Part shown: piece after piece, positions 8,281 to 16,806 of the stretch
Numbering within the stretch: the first letter of the stretch is position 1
Layout: each line of letters opens with the position of its first letter
Source: Mycolicibacterium parafortuitum
GTDB lineage: Bacteria; Actinomycetota; Actinomycetes; Mycobacteriales; Mycobacteriaceae
Length of the DNA stretch: 64,000 nucleotides
Direction of reading: 5' to 3'
Assembly: GCF_002086815.1 (NCBI RefSeq)
Contig: NZ_MVID01000009.1
Location: forward strand, 62,001 to 126,000
Notes under the pieces: model-generated
Seen by the model: the letters and a program-made list of their open reading frames with translations, nothing else
Database searches by the model: none
What the model was told of the DNA's origin: nothing
Program-made: the position numbers and the translations under genes

Positions 8281-9482
8281 CTCCGGCTGAGAGGAACACG
8301 GCCGTCGGAGCAGCCCGGGGACGGTTCTGGGTGTTGTCCACGCTGTGCGTCACCGAGATCACCAGCTGGGGCGTGCTCTACTACGCCTTCACAGTGCTGG
8401 CCCCGCAGATCAGCGCCGACACCGGATGGCCGGCACCTGCGGTCACCGCGGCCTTCTCGGCAGGGTTGGTGACCTCGGCGGTGGTGGGCATCGCAGTCGG
8501 GCGCTGGCTGGACCGGATCGGTCCCCGGTGGATCATGACGGGCGGCTCGGTACTGGGCTCGATCTCGGTTGTTGCCGTGGCCGCCGCGCCCGATCTCCGA
8601 TGGTTCGCGGTGGCCTGGATCCTCGCGGGCGTTTCGATGAGCGCCGTTTTCTACGCGCCCGCTTTCGCGGCACTGACTCGATTCTTCGGCCCAGACGCGG
8701 TTCGTGCGCTGACGATTCTGACCCTGGTAGCCGGGTTCGCCAGCACTGTTTTCGCGCCGCTGACTGCGGTACTGTCCGAGTATCTGAGCTGGCGGCACAC
8801 CTATGTGGTCTTGGCCGGCGTTCTGGCGGTCATCACGGTTCCGGCACACTTTGTCGGATTGCGGCGTCCGTGGCCCGCGGTCAGCGTGGAGCACAACGTC
8901 GAGCCACCAACCCGCACCACGCGCAGTGGGGCTTTTCTGGCGTTGGTGGCTGCCTTTGCGCTCTCGGGTTTGGCTTCGTACGCGGTGATCGCCAACCTAG
9001 TGCCGTTGATGAACCAGCGGGGGATCAGCACCAGCGCTGCCGCCCTCGCTCTGGGCCTTGGCGGCGCCGGACAAGTGCTGGGCCGCCTCGGTTACCAGTT
9101 TCTGGTGCGCCGGATCGGCGTCGTGCCCCGGACCGTGCTCATCATGGCGGGAGTTGCGACCACTACCGCTGTGCTGGGTGTGTTCACCTCGTATGCGGCA
9201 CTAGTGGCGGTCGCGATCGGGGCAGGTGTGATGCGCGGGGTGTTGACGCTGCTGCAAGCCACCGCAGTTCCGGAGCGCTGGGGCGCAATCCATTACGGCC
9301 ATTTGAGCGCCTACCTCAACGCCCCGATCATGATCGCGACAGCGGTGGGTCCTTTCGTCGGCGCGGCACTGGCGAGTCTCCTCGGCGGTTACGCCGCGAT
9401 GTTCCTCGCCCTGGGTGTGATCGCTTCAGCGGGAGCGCTGATGGCGGTCGCCACAAAGCCGCGGACTCTCGGTCCGGCGTGA
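8277..9482 (+). CDS. MFS transporter
   Basis: A 401-residue integral membrane protein with about 12 hydrophobic segments and an MFS signature between TM2 and TM3 (VGIAVGRWLDRIGPRWIMTG, about residues 70-90). A second such loop lies between TM8 and TM9 (GQVLGRLGYQFLVRRIGVVP). The N terminus ERNTAVGAARGRFWVLSTLC places the first helix at about 20-40. The family moves small solutes by proton-coupled symport or antiport across the inner membrane. The frame is open back to 8061, but this ATG overlaps the preceding small ORF and fits the usual N terminus. The substrate is unknown. Confidence 0.88.
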   Translation: MTPAERNTAVGAARGRFWVLSTLCVTEITSWGVLYYAFTVLAPQISADTGWPAPAVTAAFSAGLVTSAVVGIAVGRWLDRIGPRWIMTGGSVLGSISVVAVAAAPDLRWFAVAWILAGVSMSAVFYAPAFAALTRFFGPDAVRALTILTLVAGFASTVFAPLTAVLSEYLSWRHTYVVLAGVLAVITVPAHFVGLRRPWPAVSVEHNVEPPTRTTRSGAFLALVAAFALSGLASYAVIANLVPLMNQRGISTSAAALALGLGGAGQVLGRLGYQFLVRRIGVVPRTVLIMAGVATTTAVLGVFTSYAALVAVAIGAGVMRGVLTLLQATAVPERWGAIHYGHLSAYLNAPIMIATAVGPFVGAALASLLGGYAAMFLALGVIASAGALMAVATKPRTLGPA

Positions 9483-9493
9483 GCCGTCCAGCC

Positions 9494-10675
9494 TCAGGGA
9501 GGGCTCGGTCCCAATTCAGCGGCCACCGCGTCGAACGCGCGTAGCGTGTCGGCGAACATCCGGGGGTCGCCGGCGTCGTCCTGGGTCGACACCTTGACGG
9601 CGATCATGTCGGCGGCCCGGTTGATGTAGATCATCTGCCCGCGCATGCCCTGACACAGGGCGACGGTGTTACCGGGATGGGGAAACCACACCTGATTGCG
9701 GTACATCCCGCCCGGCAGGTCGTTGCCGCCAGGCCCGGCCGCGAATGCCTGCCTGGAGTCGGGACCACCTTGCAGGGTGTCGGTGATCCACGCGGCCGGA
9801 ATCACCTGCTCGCCGGTCATCGACACGCCCTCGCGGAGGAACAGCGAACCGAACCGGATGAGGTCGGTCAGGCACGCGCTGACACCCCCGTCGAAGAACC
9901 CGGTACCGGCGGCGTCGACGGCCAGGGAGGCGTCGCATTCGGCGCCGGTGCGGCTCCACAACAGCCCGGACATCAGTTGCGGCATCGGCTGCCCGGTGGC
10001 GGCCTCGCAGATCCAGCCGAGCACGTCGGTCTCACACGAGCGGTATTCGAAGGGACCGCCGTGTGGCGATTTCTGCTGAAGGGTGAGGAGAAAGTCGTAG
10101 AGCGTCGCCGGCACATCCGGACTCGTTCTGGGCGCCCATCCGACTGCCTGGTCGAGCAGGTGCACCTCCGCGGTGGGATGCATGTAGTCGTCGCTGAACG
10201 CGATCCCCGACCTCATGTCCAGCAGGTGCCGCACCGTCGCCCCGGAGTATCCGCAATCGTTCAGGGCGGAAACGTAAGCCGTGACGGGGGCGTCCACGTC
10301 GATCACGCCCGCGCCGTGCAGGGCGCCGGCGACCACACCGATCAGCGACTTGCTCACCGAGAACAGCAGGTGCCGGGTGTGCGGGGCGAAGCCGTCGAAG
10401 TACTCCTCGGTGAGCAGCGCTCCATGCTGGGCGAGGGCCCATCCGTCGGTGGTGGTGCGGGCCAGCACCTCTCCGACTGTCACCGGCGCACCGGCGCTGT
10501 CGGTGAGGCGGATGTCGGCGAGCGGCACCTCCACGAGGACCAGCCGGGCAATATCCCCGGTGCCGCGCGGGATCACGGCGGTGGGTACGAAGTCATCGAC
10601 GTGCTGCAACGACCAGTGCGCATAGGGCTGCGTCAGCCAGTTGGCCAGCGAGATACTCGCCGGGGCGCCGGTCAT
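9494..10675 (-). CDS. Serine hydrolase, beta-lactamase/class C-like fold
   Basis: A 393-residue member of the serine beta-lactamase-like (DUF/esterase EstB, 6-aminohexanoate-dimer hydrolase) family. The S-x-x-K motif is in LLFSVSKSLIGVVAGALHGA (about residues 115-135) and the Tyr motif in YSGATVRHLLDMRSGIAFSD to YRSCETDVLGW. Such enzymes are esterases, amidases or peptidases, not necessarily lactamases. The open frame continues upstream to 10843, but this ATG overlaps the previous gene's stop by 4 nt (ATGA), which supports it. The gene forms an operon with the small unknown gene and the amidohydrolase upstream. No signal peptide is seen, so it is probably cytosolic. Confidence 0.85.
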   Translation of the reverse strand: MTGAPASISLANWLTQPYAHWSLQHVDDFVPTAVIPRGTGDIARLVLVEVPLADIRLTDSAGAPVTVGEVLARTTTDGWALAQHGALLTEEYFDGFAPHTRHLLFSVSKSLIGVVAGALHGAGVIDVDAPVTAYVSALNDCGYSGATVRHLLDMRSGIAFSDDYMHPTAEVHLLDQAVGWAPRTSPDVPATLYDFLLTLQQKSPHGGPFEYRSCETDVLGWICEAATGQPMPQLMSGLLWSRTGAECDASLAVDAAGTGFFDGGVSACLTDLIRFGSLFLREGVSMTGEQVIPAAWITDTLQGGPDSRQAFAAGPGGNDLPGGMYRNQVWFPHPGNTVALCQGMRGQMIYINRAADMIAVKVSTQDDAGDPRMFADTLRAFDAVAAELGPSPP

Positions 10676-11052
10676 GCTCGTGCGACGAGTCGCGACACCA
10701 TCGGGTTGGTCGATACCAGCGGTATCGACCTCAACTGTGCTTTCAGGCCGAAAATCCAGCGCCTGCACCGCTCGGTGAGCTGATAATCCTCGGTCTGTAG
10801 ATGCCCACGGGTCACAAGGACGCCGAGTTGCGCTCCGGCGCAACGGATCTCACCGGGCGCGGCGACGCGCATGTAGAAGGCTTCGGACTCGTTGAGCAGG
10901 GTCGCCCAGTCGTTGCCTGGCCGGGCGAACGAAACCCCGCCTTCCTCGTGGAGGCGCCACACCCCGGTGCGGGGAGTGGAGGTGAAGATCTCCACGTCCG
11001 GAGAGGTCTCCGAGATGATCAACTGGGCGTCCAACTGTCCGCCATGCCGCAT
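10672..11052 (-). CDS. Hypothetical protein, 126 residues
   Basis: The ORF starts at an ATG 7 nt after the amidohydrolase stop and ends with a 4-nt overlap into the serine hydrolase, so it is probably the middle gene of a three-gene operon. The protein begins MRHGGQLDAQLIISETSPDV and contains a Trp-rich N-terminal half (VWRLHEEGG, DWATLLNES) and Cys residues in APGEIRCAGAQ and ERCRRWIFGL. It has no TM segment or signal peptide. I do not recognise a family. Confidence 0.6.
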   Translation of the reverse strand: MRHGGQLDAQLIISETSPDVEIFTSTPRTGVWRLHEEGGVSFARPGNDWATLLNESEAFYMRVAAPGEIRCAGAQLGVLVTRGHLQTEDYQLTERCRRWIFGLKAQLRSIPLVSTNPMVSRLVARA

Positions 11053-11059
11053 AGGCGCG

Positions 11060-12202
11060 TCACATGTTGATCGCAAACAACTTTTCTGCGTTTCGGAAGG
11101 CGATTTTCTCCTTGGTCTCACGGGGCAGATCTACAGCCCGAAACCAGTCGGTTCCTTCCTTCATATTCGCAAACGGATAGTCGGTCGCAAACATCACCCG
11201 GTCAACATTGATGTACTTCAGCAGGAGGTCGAGCAATTCATCTTGAAAGAATGCGCTGGTTGTGAACCAGAAGTTGTCATCGAAGTACTTGCCGATCGGT
11301 TTATTCAGAGAACGTTCGGTCGAATCTCCCAAATCCTCCACGATCCGCTCGTAGTAGAACGGAAGACCCTCGCCCATGTGGCCGACGATCATCTGCAGTC
11401 CAGGGAATCTGTCGAAGACCCCGGTCAGGATCAATCGCAGGCTTTGAGTAAGCACCTCTTGGTGCCAACCATATCCTGAGCCACTGAAAATGTAATCCTG
11501 ATACTGATCGTTGTATCCTGGGCGCTCGATACCGTAGTAGATATCGAAGACCTGCTTCGGCGGAAAGCCCGGGTGTAGGTATATCGGAACATCAAGTGCC
11601 TCGGCACGTGCCAGAACGGGCTCAAAATCCCGGTGGTCAAGAAATTTGTTACCAACGAACCCATTCGTCATGGCGCCTACGAAGCCGTCTTCGCGGACAG
11701 CGCGTTCCAGTTCGTCCGCAGAGGCCTCAGGGTCCTGCAGAGGCAGGGTCGCATAGGCTTGGTAGCGTCCCGGATGGGTGGCCATCGGGCCGCTGGCGAT
11801 CATCTTGTTGAGACGATACGCAAAATCGTTGCCCTCTTGACCGACGAGATTCTGCACGCCCGGTGTATGTGCTGAAAGAACTTGAACATTTATTCTCGCC
11901 TCATCCATTGCGGCGATGCGGCTGGGCCCGAGTTCGGCAAGGCCAATTTCCTTGAGGTACTCGGTATGATCATCGTTAATCGCGTTCAGGGCAATCAGCT
12001 CATCGGTGGTATAGGTCTCTTCCGTGGCGATGAAAGGTAGGTCTTGGTCCCGCGCGGAAACATGTGAAGGCTCTCGCGTTGACTCATTGGCGCCGGCGGC
12101 ACATGCCGATAATCCGGCACCAACGCCGAATGCGGCGGCGCCGATCATAAAATTGCGGCGTCTTGTCGAAAATTCCTGCAGGGGTTGTATGCTCGTCCTC
12201 AT
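11060..12202 (-). CDS. Amidohydrolase (amidohydrolase_2 type) with Tat/lipoprotein signal
   Basis: A 380-residue TIM-barrel metal hydrolase or decarboxylase of the gamma-resorcylate decarboxylase-like group. The N terminus has a twin-arginine motif (STRRRNFMIG, about 12-21) followed by a hydrophobic stretch and the lipobox LSAC near residue 33, so the protein is probably exported folded and anchored as a lipoprotein. That is unusual for a family that is normally cytosolic. Metal-ligand positions appear as the Glu in IATEETY, the His in PIYLHPGFPP, the His in GHMGEGLPFYYERI and the Asp in FATDYPFAN. The frame is open to 12304, but the Tat signal fixes this start. Its codons are noticeably AT-richer than its neighbours', suggesting recent acquisition. 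It heads the operon with the serine hydrolase. Confidence 0.85.
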   Translation of the reverse strand: MRTSIQPLQEFSTRRRNFMIGAAAFGVGAGLSACAAGANESTREPSHVSARDQDLPFIATEETYTTDELIALNAINDDHTEYLKEIGLAELGPSRIAAMDEARINVQVLSAHTPGVQNLVGQEGNDFAYRLNKMIASGPMATHPGRYQAYATLPLQDPEASADELERAVREDGFVGAMTNGFVGNKFLDHRDFEPVLARAEALDVPIYLHPGFPPKQVFDIYYGIERPGYNDQYQDYIFSGSGYGWHQEVLTQSLRLILTGVFDRFPGLQMIVGHMGEGLPFYYERIVEDLGDSTERSLNKPIGKYFDDNFWFTTSAFFQDELLDLLLKYINVDRVMFATDYPFANMKEGTDWFRAVDLPRETKEKIAFRNAEKLFAINM

Positions 12203-13015
12203 ATCAGCCTGCTCCGACGTTGCGTTGTCCAATTCGGTACAGCCCTTTCGCTTGAAACGGGTTTCGCTGACAATGTGGCTACCAAAACACGGGGCATAGA
12301 CCACAGGATGCCCCTCAAAAATTCGAGTGTCGCGGGGGATGACCTCCCGATTGAGTAGGGAAAACCGCTGATTTCTTCACGTACCGGGGTGGGTGTCGCA
12401 TGCCGGGTAACGCGGGAACGCGAGATGAAGCCGAGCGGGCGACAGGGCATTGCCGGATCTTGCGCGGGAAGCGAGACCCGTTGGGCAACAGGGCTATTCG
12501 GCTTAGTTTGGTTGACGCAGCGTATTCGAGTGCAGCACCGCCCCGAATGTGTCAACAGGGAAACCGTTGTTCGCGCGCCCTCGGCCGCCACCGTGATACC
12601 GCAAGTTGGGTGAACCCCGTCGGAGGCTGCATGCAATTCATCAGCAAATGTTTGGGGGTATATCCCTGGTCCACTGCGGGGAGCCTGCTGCGGCCCAGAT
12701 CTTCGGATTTGGCCAATCTCGGCTGATCGCATACAGTGCTGGCAACCTTGATAACTCGGGTTATGGCCAGTCTGATGGCCGAAATCACAGTGTGGCAATA
12801 GATGAGTCGCTTGCCACACGCACAATATGTCAGCGCCGGGTCGACGTGCGGTCGTTCCCGCCCTGACGCATACAGCAAACCTCTCGGTCTGGCTGCGCCG
12901 CGCTCGCGGCTGCCCAAATGTCGGCAGTTGCCCGCTGCCTTCGCTCGCCACCGAGGGGAGGGGCCGTGTCCGACCCGGCCCCGCATGTTCAACGCGTAGA
13001 GAAGTGAGCAGGACC
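12203..13015. other. 813-nt intergenic region without a convincing gene
   Basis: It separates the divergent amidohydrolase and lysozyme-like genes and must contain both promoters. Several short ORFs exist on both strands but none has a good ribosome site, codon bias or recognisable protein, and the long minus-strand ORF crossing into 13377 is a shadow of the gene at 13016. A small hairpin with a GAAA loop (CAACAGG...CCGTTG, near 12552) is visible. The composition is mixed, AT-richer towards the left, in line with foreign DNA around the amidohydrolase. Confidence 0.5.
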
Positions 13016-13735
13016 ATGCCAAGAACCGGCCGCCCCACGACGATGTTCCGTCGCCGCAAGCACTCGACAGCACTTGTCACGGCCCTCCTCGTGGCCGCTG
13101 GTCTCGGCGGCGTGTCTGTGCTTTTGGCGCCGACGCACCGGCATGCGGAGATCGCCGTGGAGCACGGCTCAGCCGACGCCGCGGAGGTGGCACCCCAAGC
13201 CGCTGCGCCGGAGAAGCCGACTGTCGTGGCCGCAGCACCGGTGGTCGCGCTCCGCCCGCCGGTGGTCGTGGTGACCAAGGAATCCGACGCCCACGACATC
13301 GTGAAGGCCATCGTCAGCCACGGCCGGTACGCGGGGTTGACCGACGACCAGATCACGACCGTCATCGCTACCGCCAAGATCGAGTCCAGCTTCCGTCCGG
13401 CGGTGTCGGGCGGGGTGCAGGCCTATGGCGGTCGGGGGACCGCCGCTGACGAGGTCATCGGGTTGTTCCAGGAGAAGGCCAGCTTCGGCACTGTCGCCGA
13501 ACGTCAGGATCCGAACTCCGCGATCACCCGGTTCATCACCCGGTTCCTCGAGGCGTACCGCAAGCACGGCATCACAGGCGACCATGTGCAGGCGGCGACG
13601 CTGGCGCAGAACCCGCAACTACTCAAGCGCAATCGGGGGGTCGGGACGCAGTACTACCGGACGATCCAGGCCGCATTGGGCGACGCCGCCGGCCTCCACC
13701 GGCAGGCACTCGACGCACTGCGCCCGATCGCCTGA
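13016..13735 (+). CDS. Secreted or membrane-anchored lysozyme-like cell-wall protein
   Basis: A 239-residue protein with an N-terminal hydrophobic segment at about 18-41 (STALVTALLVAAGLGGVSVL) preceded by basic residues (RRRK), so it is a signal anchor or signal peptide. A Pro/Ala/Val linker (about 42-85) follows, and then a globular domain from about 88 that looks lysozyme/SLT-like: TTVIATAKIESSFRPAVSGG with the Glu as probable catalytic acid, a following GLFQEKASFG, and the helical QDPNSAITRFITRF. Such domains cleave peptidoglycan glycan strands. The ATG has AGCAGGA just upstream. The family assignment rests on pattern, not on a search. Confidence 0.65.
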   Translation: MPRTGRPTTMFRRRKHSTALVTALLVAAGLGGVSVLLAPTHRHAEIAVEHGSADAAEVAPQAAAPEKPTVVAAAPVVALRPPVVVVTKESDAHDIVKAIVSHGRYAGLTDDQITTVIATAKIESSFRPAVSGGVQAYGGRGTAADEVIGLFQEKASFGTVAERQDPNSAITRFITRFLEAYRKHGITGDHVQAATLAQNPQLLKRNRGVGTQYYRTIQAALGDAAGLHRQALDALRPIA

Positions 13736-13747
13736 CGGCAGACCGAT

Positions 13748-13792
13748 TCATCGAGGGATCCTCGGGCGCACGCATCATTGAGGGGACCCTCG
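13748..13792. promoter_or_regulatory. Tandem dyad repeat upstream of the SDR (putative operator)
   Basis: Two related copies, TCATCGAGGGATCCTCG (13748-13764) and TCATTGAGGGGACCCTCG (13775-13792), are 27 nt apart. Each carries a small inverted repeat (CGAGG-GAT-CCTCG; GAGGG-GA-CCCTC). They lie 93 nt before the GTG of the SDR gene and are a natural site for the XRE/MmyB regulator encoded downstream. A terminator for the lysozyme-like gene is an alternative reading, though no T-tract follows. Confidence 0.4.
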
Positions 13793-13884
13793 TGGTACCC
13801 CTCCTCTCAGGATCTCCTCGGTGCCTGGCGTGCTGTTTAGCGTTGAGAGGGAAGCGGTGAACCGGAGCGCGAGAAAGGCGACAC

Positions 13885-14679
13885 GTGGTAGTAACCCAAT
13901 TGGCGACGCACACAGAACTTTTCGATTTGAACGGCAAGCGCGCCCTCGTCACCGGTGGCACGAGGGGCATCGGGATGATGATCGCGCGGGGGCTTGCGCA
14001 GGCCGGGGCCCGCGTGGCGATCAGCTCGCGCAACGCAGACGCATGCGCTCAGGCGCAGGAACAGCTCTCCCGATACGGCGACGTCTGGGCGGTCCCCGCC
14101 GATTTGTCCCGGCACGCGGAATGCGAACGCCTCGCGGACCTCGTCACGGCCGACTCCGAGTGCCTCGACATCCTCGTCAACAATGCAGGTGCCATGTGGG
14201 ACGAGCCCTTGGAGACGTTTCCCGACGCGGCCTGGGACACCGTCATCGACCTCAACCTGAAGTCGCCGTTCTGGCTGGTGCAAGCGCTGCTGCCGGCCCT
14301 ACGCAACTCGGGGACCGTCGACGATCCAGCGCGGGTCATCAACATCGGCAGCATCGCCGCCATCCACATCCCCCAGCGTCCCAACTACTCGTACTCCAGC
14401 AGCAAGGCTGCACTACACCAACTCACCCGGGTGCTCGCCAAGGAACTCGGTCCGCAGCACATCACGGTGAACGCGGTGGCACCGGGACCGTTCCCGTCGA
14501 CGATGATGGCCACCACCCTCGACGAATTCGGTGAAGCGATCGCAGCGTCGGCTCCGCTACTACGGATCGGCCGCGACGACGACATGGCGGGGGTCGCGGT
14601 CTTCCTCGCCAGCCGGGCCGGGGCTTACCTGACCGGGACCATCATCCCCGTCGACGGCGGGATCGCCACGACGGCGTGA
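13885..14679 (+). CDS. Short-chain dehydrogenase/reductase
   Basis: A 264-residue classical SDR with the Rossmann motif TGGTRGIG (about residues 22-29), the NNAG motif (DILVNNAGAMWDE, about 97) and the active-site Ser and YxxxK (NIGSIAAIHIPQ, then YSYSSSKAALHQ, about 155-180). It ends with VDGGIATTA, the usual C-terminal strand. The GTG start has GAAAGGCG at 6-13 nt upstream. It is followed 58 nt later by an XRE/MmyB regulator; SDR plus MmyB-type regulator pairs are widespread in actinobacteria, and the regulator usually represses the SDR. The substrate is unknown. Confidence 0.9.
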   Translation: MVVTQLATHTELFDLNGKRALVTGGTRGIGMMIARGLAQAGARVAISSRNADACAQAQEQLSRYGDVWAVPADLSRHAECERLADLVTADSECLDILVNNAGAMWDEPLETFPDAAWDTVIDLNLKSPFWLVQALLPALRNSGTVDDPARVINIGSIAAIHIPQRPNYSYSSSKAALHQLTRVLAKELGPQHITVNAVAPGPFPSTMMATTLDEFGEAIAASAPLLRIGRDDDMAGVAVFLASRAGAYLTGTIIPVDGGIATTA

Positions 14680-14737
14680 CCCCCGGGGGTACTGGCGCTA
14701 CCTCCCTTCCCGTGCGGTGCAGGCCTACGGTGAGGGG

Positions 14738-15592
14738 ATGGACTCCACGCTTGATCTGCGCACCGAGATCCGAGAGTTTCTGAGGTCACGTCGCGCCCGC
14801 ATCGCGCCAGAGATGGCCGGCCTTCCCTCCTACGGCGGGAAACGTCGCGTCGAAGGTCTGCGGCGCGAGGAGGTTGCCCTCCTTGCCGGGGTGTCGGTCG
14901 AGTATTACGTACGGATTGAGCGCGGCAGCCTGGCCGGCACCTCCGAGGCCGTGCTCGACGCACTCGCGACGGCGTTGCAGCTCGACGACGCGGAGCGTGA
15001 TCACTTGGTGCATCTGGCGCGGCAATCCGGAGCATCCGCCGGCCGACGGCGCTGCGCACCTCCGACGACGGTACGCCGGGCGCTGCAAGAGATGCTCGAC
15101 GCCATCACCGGAGCGCCGGCGTTGATCCGCAACGGTCGCCACGACGTGCTCGCCATGAATCACCTCGGTCGCGCACTGTATGCCCCGGTGCTGGCAGACT
15201 CCCGACGGCCCGCCAACACCGCGCGGTTCGTGTACTTGGACGCCGGCGCGGCCGAAAAGTTCTTCGTTGACTACGACCAGGTAGCGCGAAACACCGCGGC
15301 GGTGCTGCGCATGGAGCTGGGCATTCATCCCCACGACGATGAGCTCATCGCCTTGGTTGGCGAATTGGCAACGCACAGCGAGCTATTCCGGAAGAATTGG
15401 GCGTCACAGGACGTGCGGGTGCATGGATATGGGAGCAAGCAGGTGAACCATCCGGTGGTGGGTCGGCTCGATCTGAACTTCGAGTCCATGGATCTGCCGA
15501 CCGACCCCGGCCTGCATTTGAACATCTATACCGCACCCGCAGGATCGGCGTCCGCCGACAATCTGGCCCTGTTGGCGTCGTGGGCGAGCTAA
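14738..15592 (+). CDS. XRE helix-turn-helix regulator with MmyB-like ligand domain
   Basis: A 284-residue regulator. Residues about 8-75 form the HTH_31/XRE domain (FLRSRRARIAPE, then RRVEGLRREEVALLAGVSVE and YYVRIERG). Residues about 105-280 form the MmyB-type ligand-binding domain, with the characteristic RNGRHDVLAMNHLGRALYAP, the FFVDYDQVARNTAAVLR segment and ending near LLASWAS. In homologues this domain binds fatty-acid-like ligands. An in-frame GTG lies at 14717. The regulator probably controls the SDR upstream. Confidence 0.92.
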   Translation: MDSTLDLRTEIREFLRSRRARIAPEMAGLPSYGGKRRVEGLRREEVALLAGVSVEYYVRIERGSLAGTSEAVLDALATALQLDDAERDHLVHLARQSGASAGRRRCAPPTTVRRALQEMLDAITGAPALIRNGRHDVLAMNHLGRALYAPVLADSRRPANTARFVYLDAGAAEKFFVDYDQVARNTAAVLRMELGIHPHDDELIALVGELATHSELFRKNWASQDVRVHGYGSKQVNHPVVGRLDLNFESMDLPTDPGLHLNIYTAPAGSASADNLALLASWAS

Positions 15593-15734
15593 GAGAAAAG
15601 TCACCTCTGGGCGTCGCGCCGCCACGGGATAGCCGAATTGGAACGGGCCGAGGCTTGACAAGACTGGTGACGTCACCGTCCACCTACTCGTCTGACACAG
15701 TTGAAGGGCACAGCAACACGACAGGAGACCACCA

Positions 15735-16028
15735 ATGTCCGTCACCGTTTTGCTCGAGCTGAGGTTCAAGCCCGAATCCCTCGCCGATGCCCGCGACGTG
15801 TTCGTGCGCGAACTGCAGAAGACACGATCGTTCCAGGGAGCGTTGACGGTCGAGGTGCTTGTCGACGAGGACGACGAGGCGCACTGGGTCATCTACGAAG
15901 TCTGGGAGAGCGTCGCCGACGACGAGGCATATCGTGCCTTCCGCGCCGGCGAGGGCAAGATCGTCGACCTGCCGCCGCTACTGGCCGCACCCCCGGTCAA
16001 GACCCGGTACGTCACTACCGACGTCTGA
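15735..16028 (+). CDS. Antibiotic biosynthesis monooxygenase (ABM)-fold protein
   Basis: A 97-residue single ABM domain: MSVTVLLELRFKPESLADAR starts the first strand and helix, followed by RSFQGALTVEVLVDEDD and HWVIYEVWESVADDEAYRAF, the typical dimeric ferredoxin-like pattern. Family members act as cofactor-free quinol monooxygenases or bind small aromatics, and heme-degrading relatives exist; none of these can be chosen here. The ATG at 15735 is preceded by ACAGGAGACC, a good ribosome site. The gene stands alone downstream of the XRE regulator. Confidence 0.85.
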   Translation: MSVTVLLELRFKPESLADARDVFVRELQKTRSFQGALTVEVLVDEDDEAHWVIYEVWESVADDEAYRAFRAGEGKIVDLPPLLAAPPVKTRYVTTDV

Positions 16029-16094
16029 CCGCCGGCGCGGGCGCCGCCTCGACGTGAGAGGGCCGATGTGGAACTCAGGGTCGGGGAGCAGGGC

Positions 16095-16123
16095 GCCTGG
16101 TTCGTTTCCTCAGGGAACCAGGC
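16095..16123 (+). terminator. Stem-loop downstream of the ABM gene (terminator-like)
   Basis: GCCTGGTTC (16095-16103) and GAACCAGGC (16115-16123) form a perfect 9-bp stem with an 11-nt loop, 66 nt after the ABM stop codon. There is no U-tract, but mycobacterial intrinsic terminators often lack one. Confidence 0.45.
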
Positions 16124-16725
16124 AGTTACGTGTGCGGGCGGGGCCGCGGTGCACCGCTGTGGGAAAAGTCGGCTGAATGCAGGACATTCGCGAATATCAG
16201 CGGCCGAACATGTTCACCGGGTCTCGCCGCGTGAGCGCGACCGGGATGGCCCGGTCAGTTCCCGGTGGAATCCTGAGCAGCCTGCTCCGGCGCTCCGCGC
16301 TGCATGCGCTAACAGTGCGGCCTGCGAGGCGCGACTGAGCCAGACAATCCAAATCCGTTGCCGGCGTGCGCAATTTCGCCAGAATCGCATGGCCTGAATC
16401 TGTCGGTCGGGCCAGGGGAGCGGGCGGTGGTAACCGGGCGTCCTGCTCGCACCCGTTCGTTCAGCCAACGTCCGGGTGCGGGTGCCCGCACATGGGCGCT
16501 CAAACCCCTCCCTAGGGGTGTAGTGCGCTACCCCCCGACGGTGGTCCACTGAGTGCGCGCTGAGAGCACCGGGTCGACAGGGAAGGGCGCCGAGAACCCA
16601 TCTCAGCGATGCCGGACCTCGCGAGGGCACCGCCATGATCACTTGCCGAGTAATGCACGACGCGCTTCGGCGCGGCCGACACTCACCTGGCCGGATTATG
16701 TTGTGCAACAACAGTTTCAGAATAG
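16124..16725. other. Long non-coding stretch with overlapping alternative hairpins
   Basis: No ORF here has a plausible start and protein. At 16504-16519 ACCCCT-CCCT-AGGGGT can form one hairpin, while GGGG(T)GTAG-TGCG-CTACCCCC (16515-16535) forms a competing, stronger one that uses the same G-run. The two are mutually exclusive, an arrangement typical of attenuators, but there is no coding start close by. The operon promoter lies further right. Confidence 0.35.
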
Positions 16726-16751
16726 TCTGGACTCAATCCAGAAGTATTGAC

Positions 16752-16776
16752 GTTTGTGTTGAAAAGCCGCGGGGTA
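16752..16776 (+). promoter_or_regulatory. SigF-type promoter of the two-gene membrane/stress operon
   Basis: GTTT (16752-16755) and GGGTA (16772-16776), 16 nt apart, match the mycobacterial SigF consensus GTTT-N15-17-GGGTA. Transcription would start near 16783, and AGGAGG (16792-16797) lies 9 nt before the ATG at 16807. A perfect 6-bp hairpin (TCTGGA...TCCAGA, 16726-16742) sits just upstream. It suggests stress or stationary-phase expression. Confidence 0.6.
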
Positions 16777-16806
16777 CGCCCTGCTCAGCATAGGAGGTAC
16801 ATCGAA

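Noticed and set aside
12850..13015. Possible ydaO/c-di-AMP riboswitch before the cell-wall gene
   Set aside because: Such riboswitches precede actinobacterial wall hydrolases, but I cannot find the conserved GGGGGTGAA-type core or the needed pairing.
12199..13377. 392-codon minus-strand ORF through the intergenic region and the lysozyme-like gene
   Set aside because: It is antisense to the gene at 13016, has no ribosome site and shows a non-natural residue composition.
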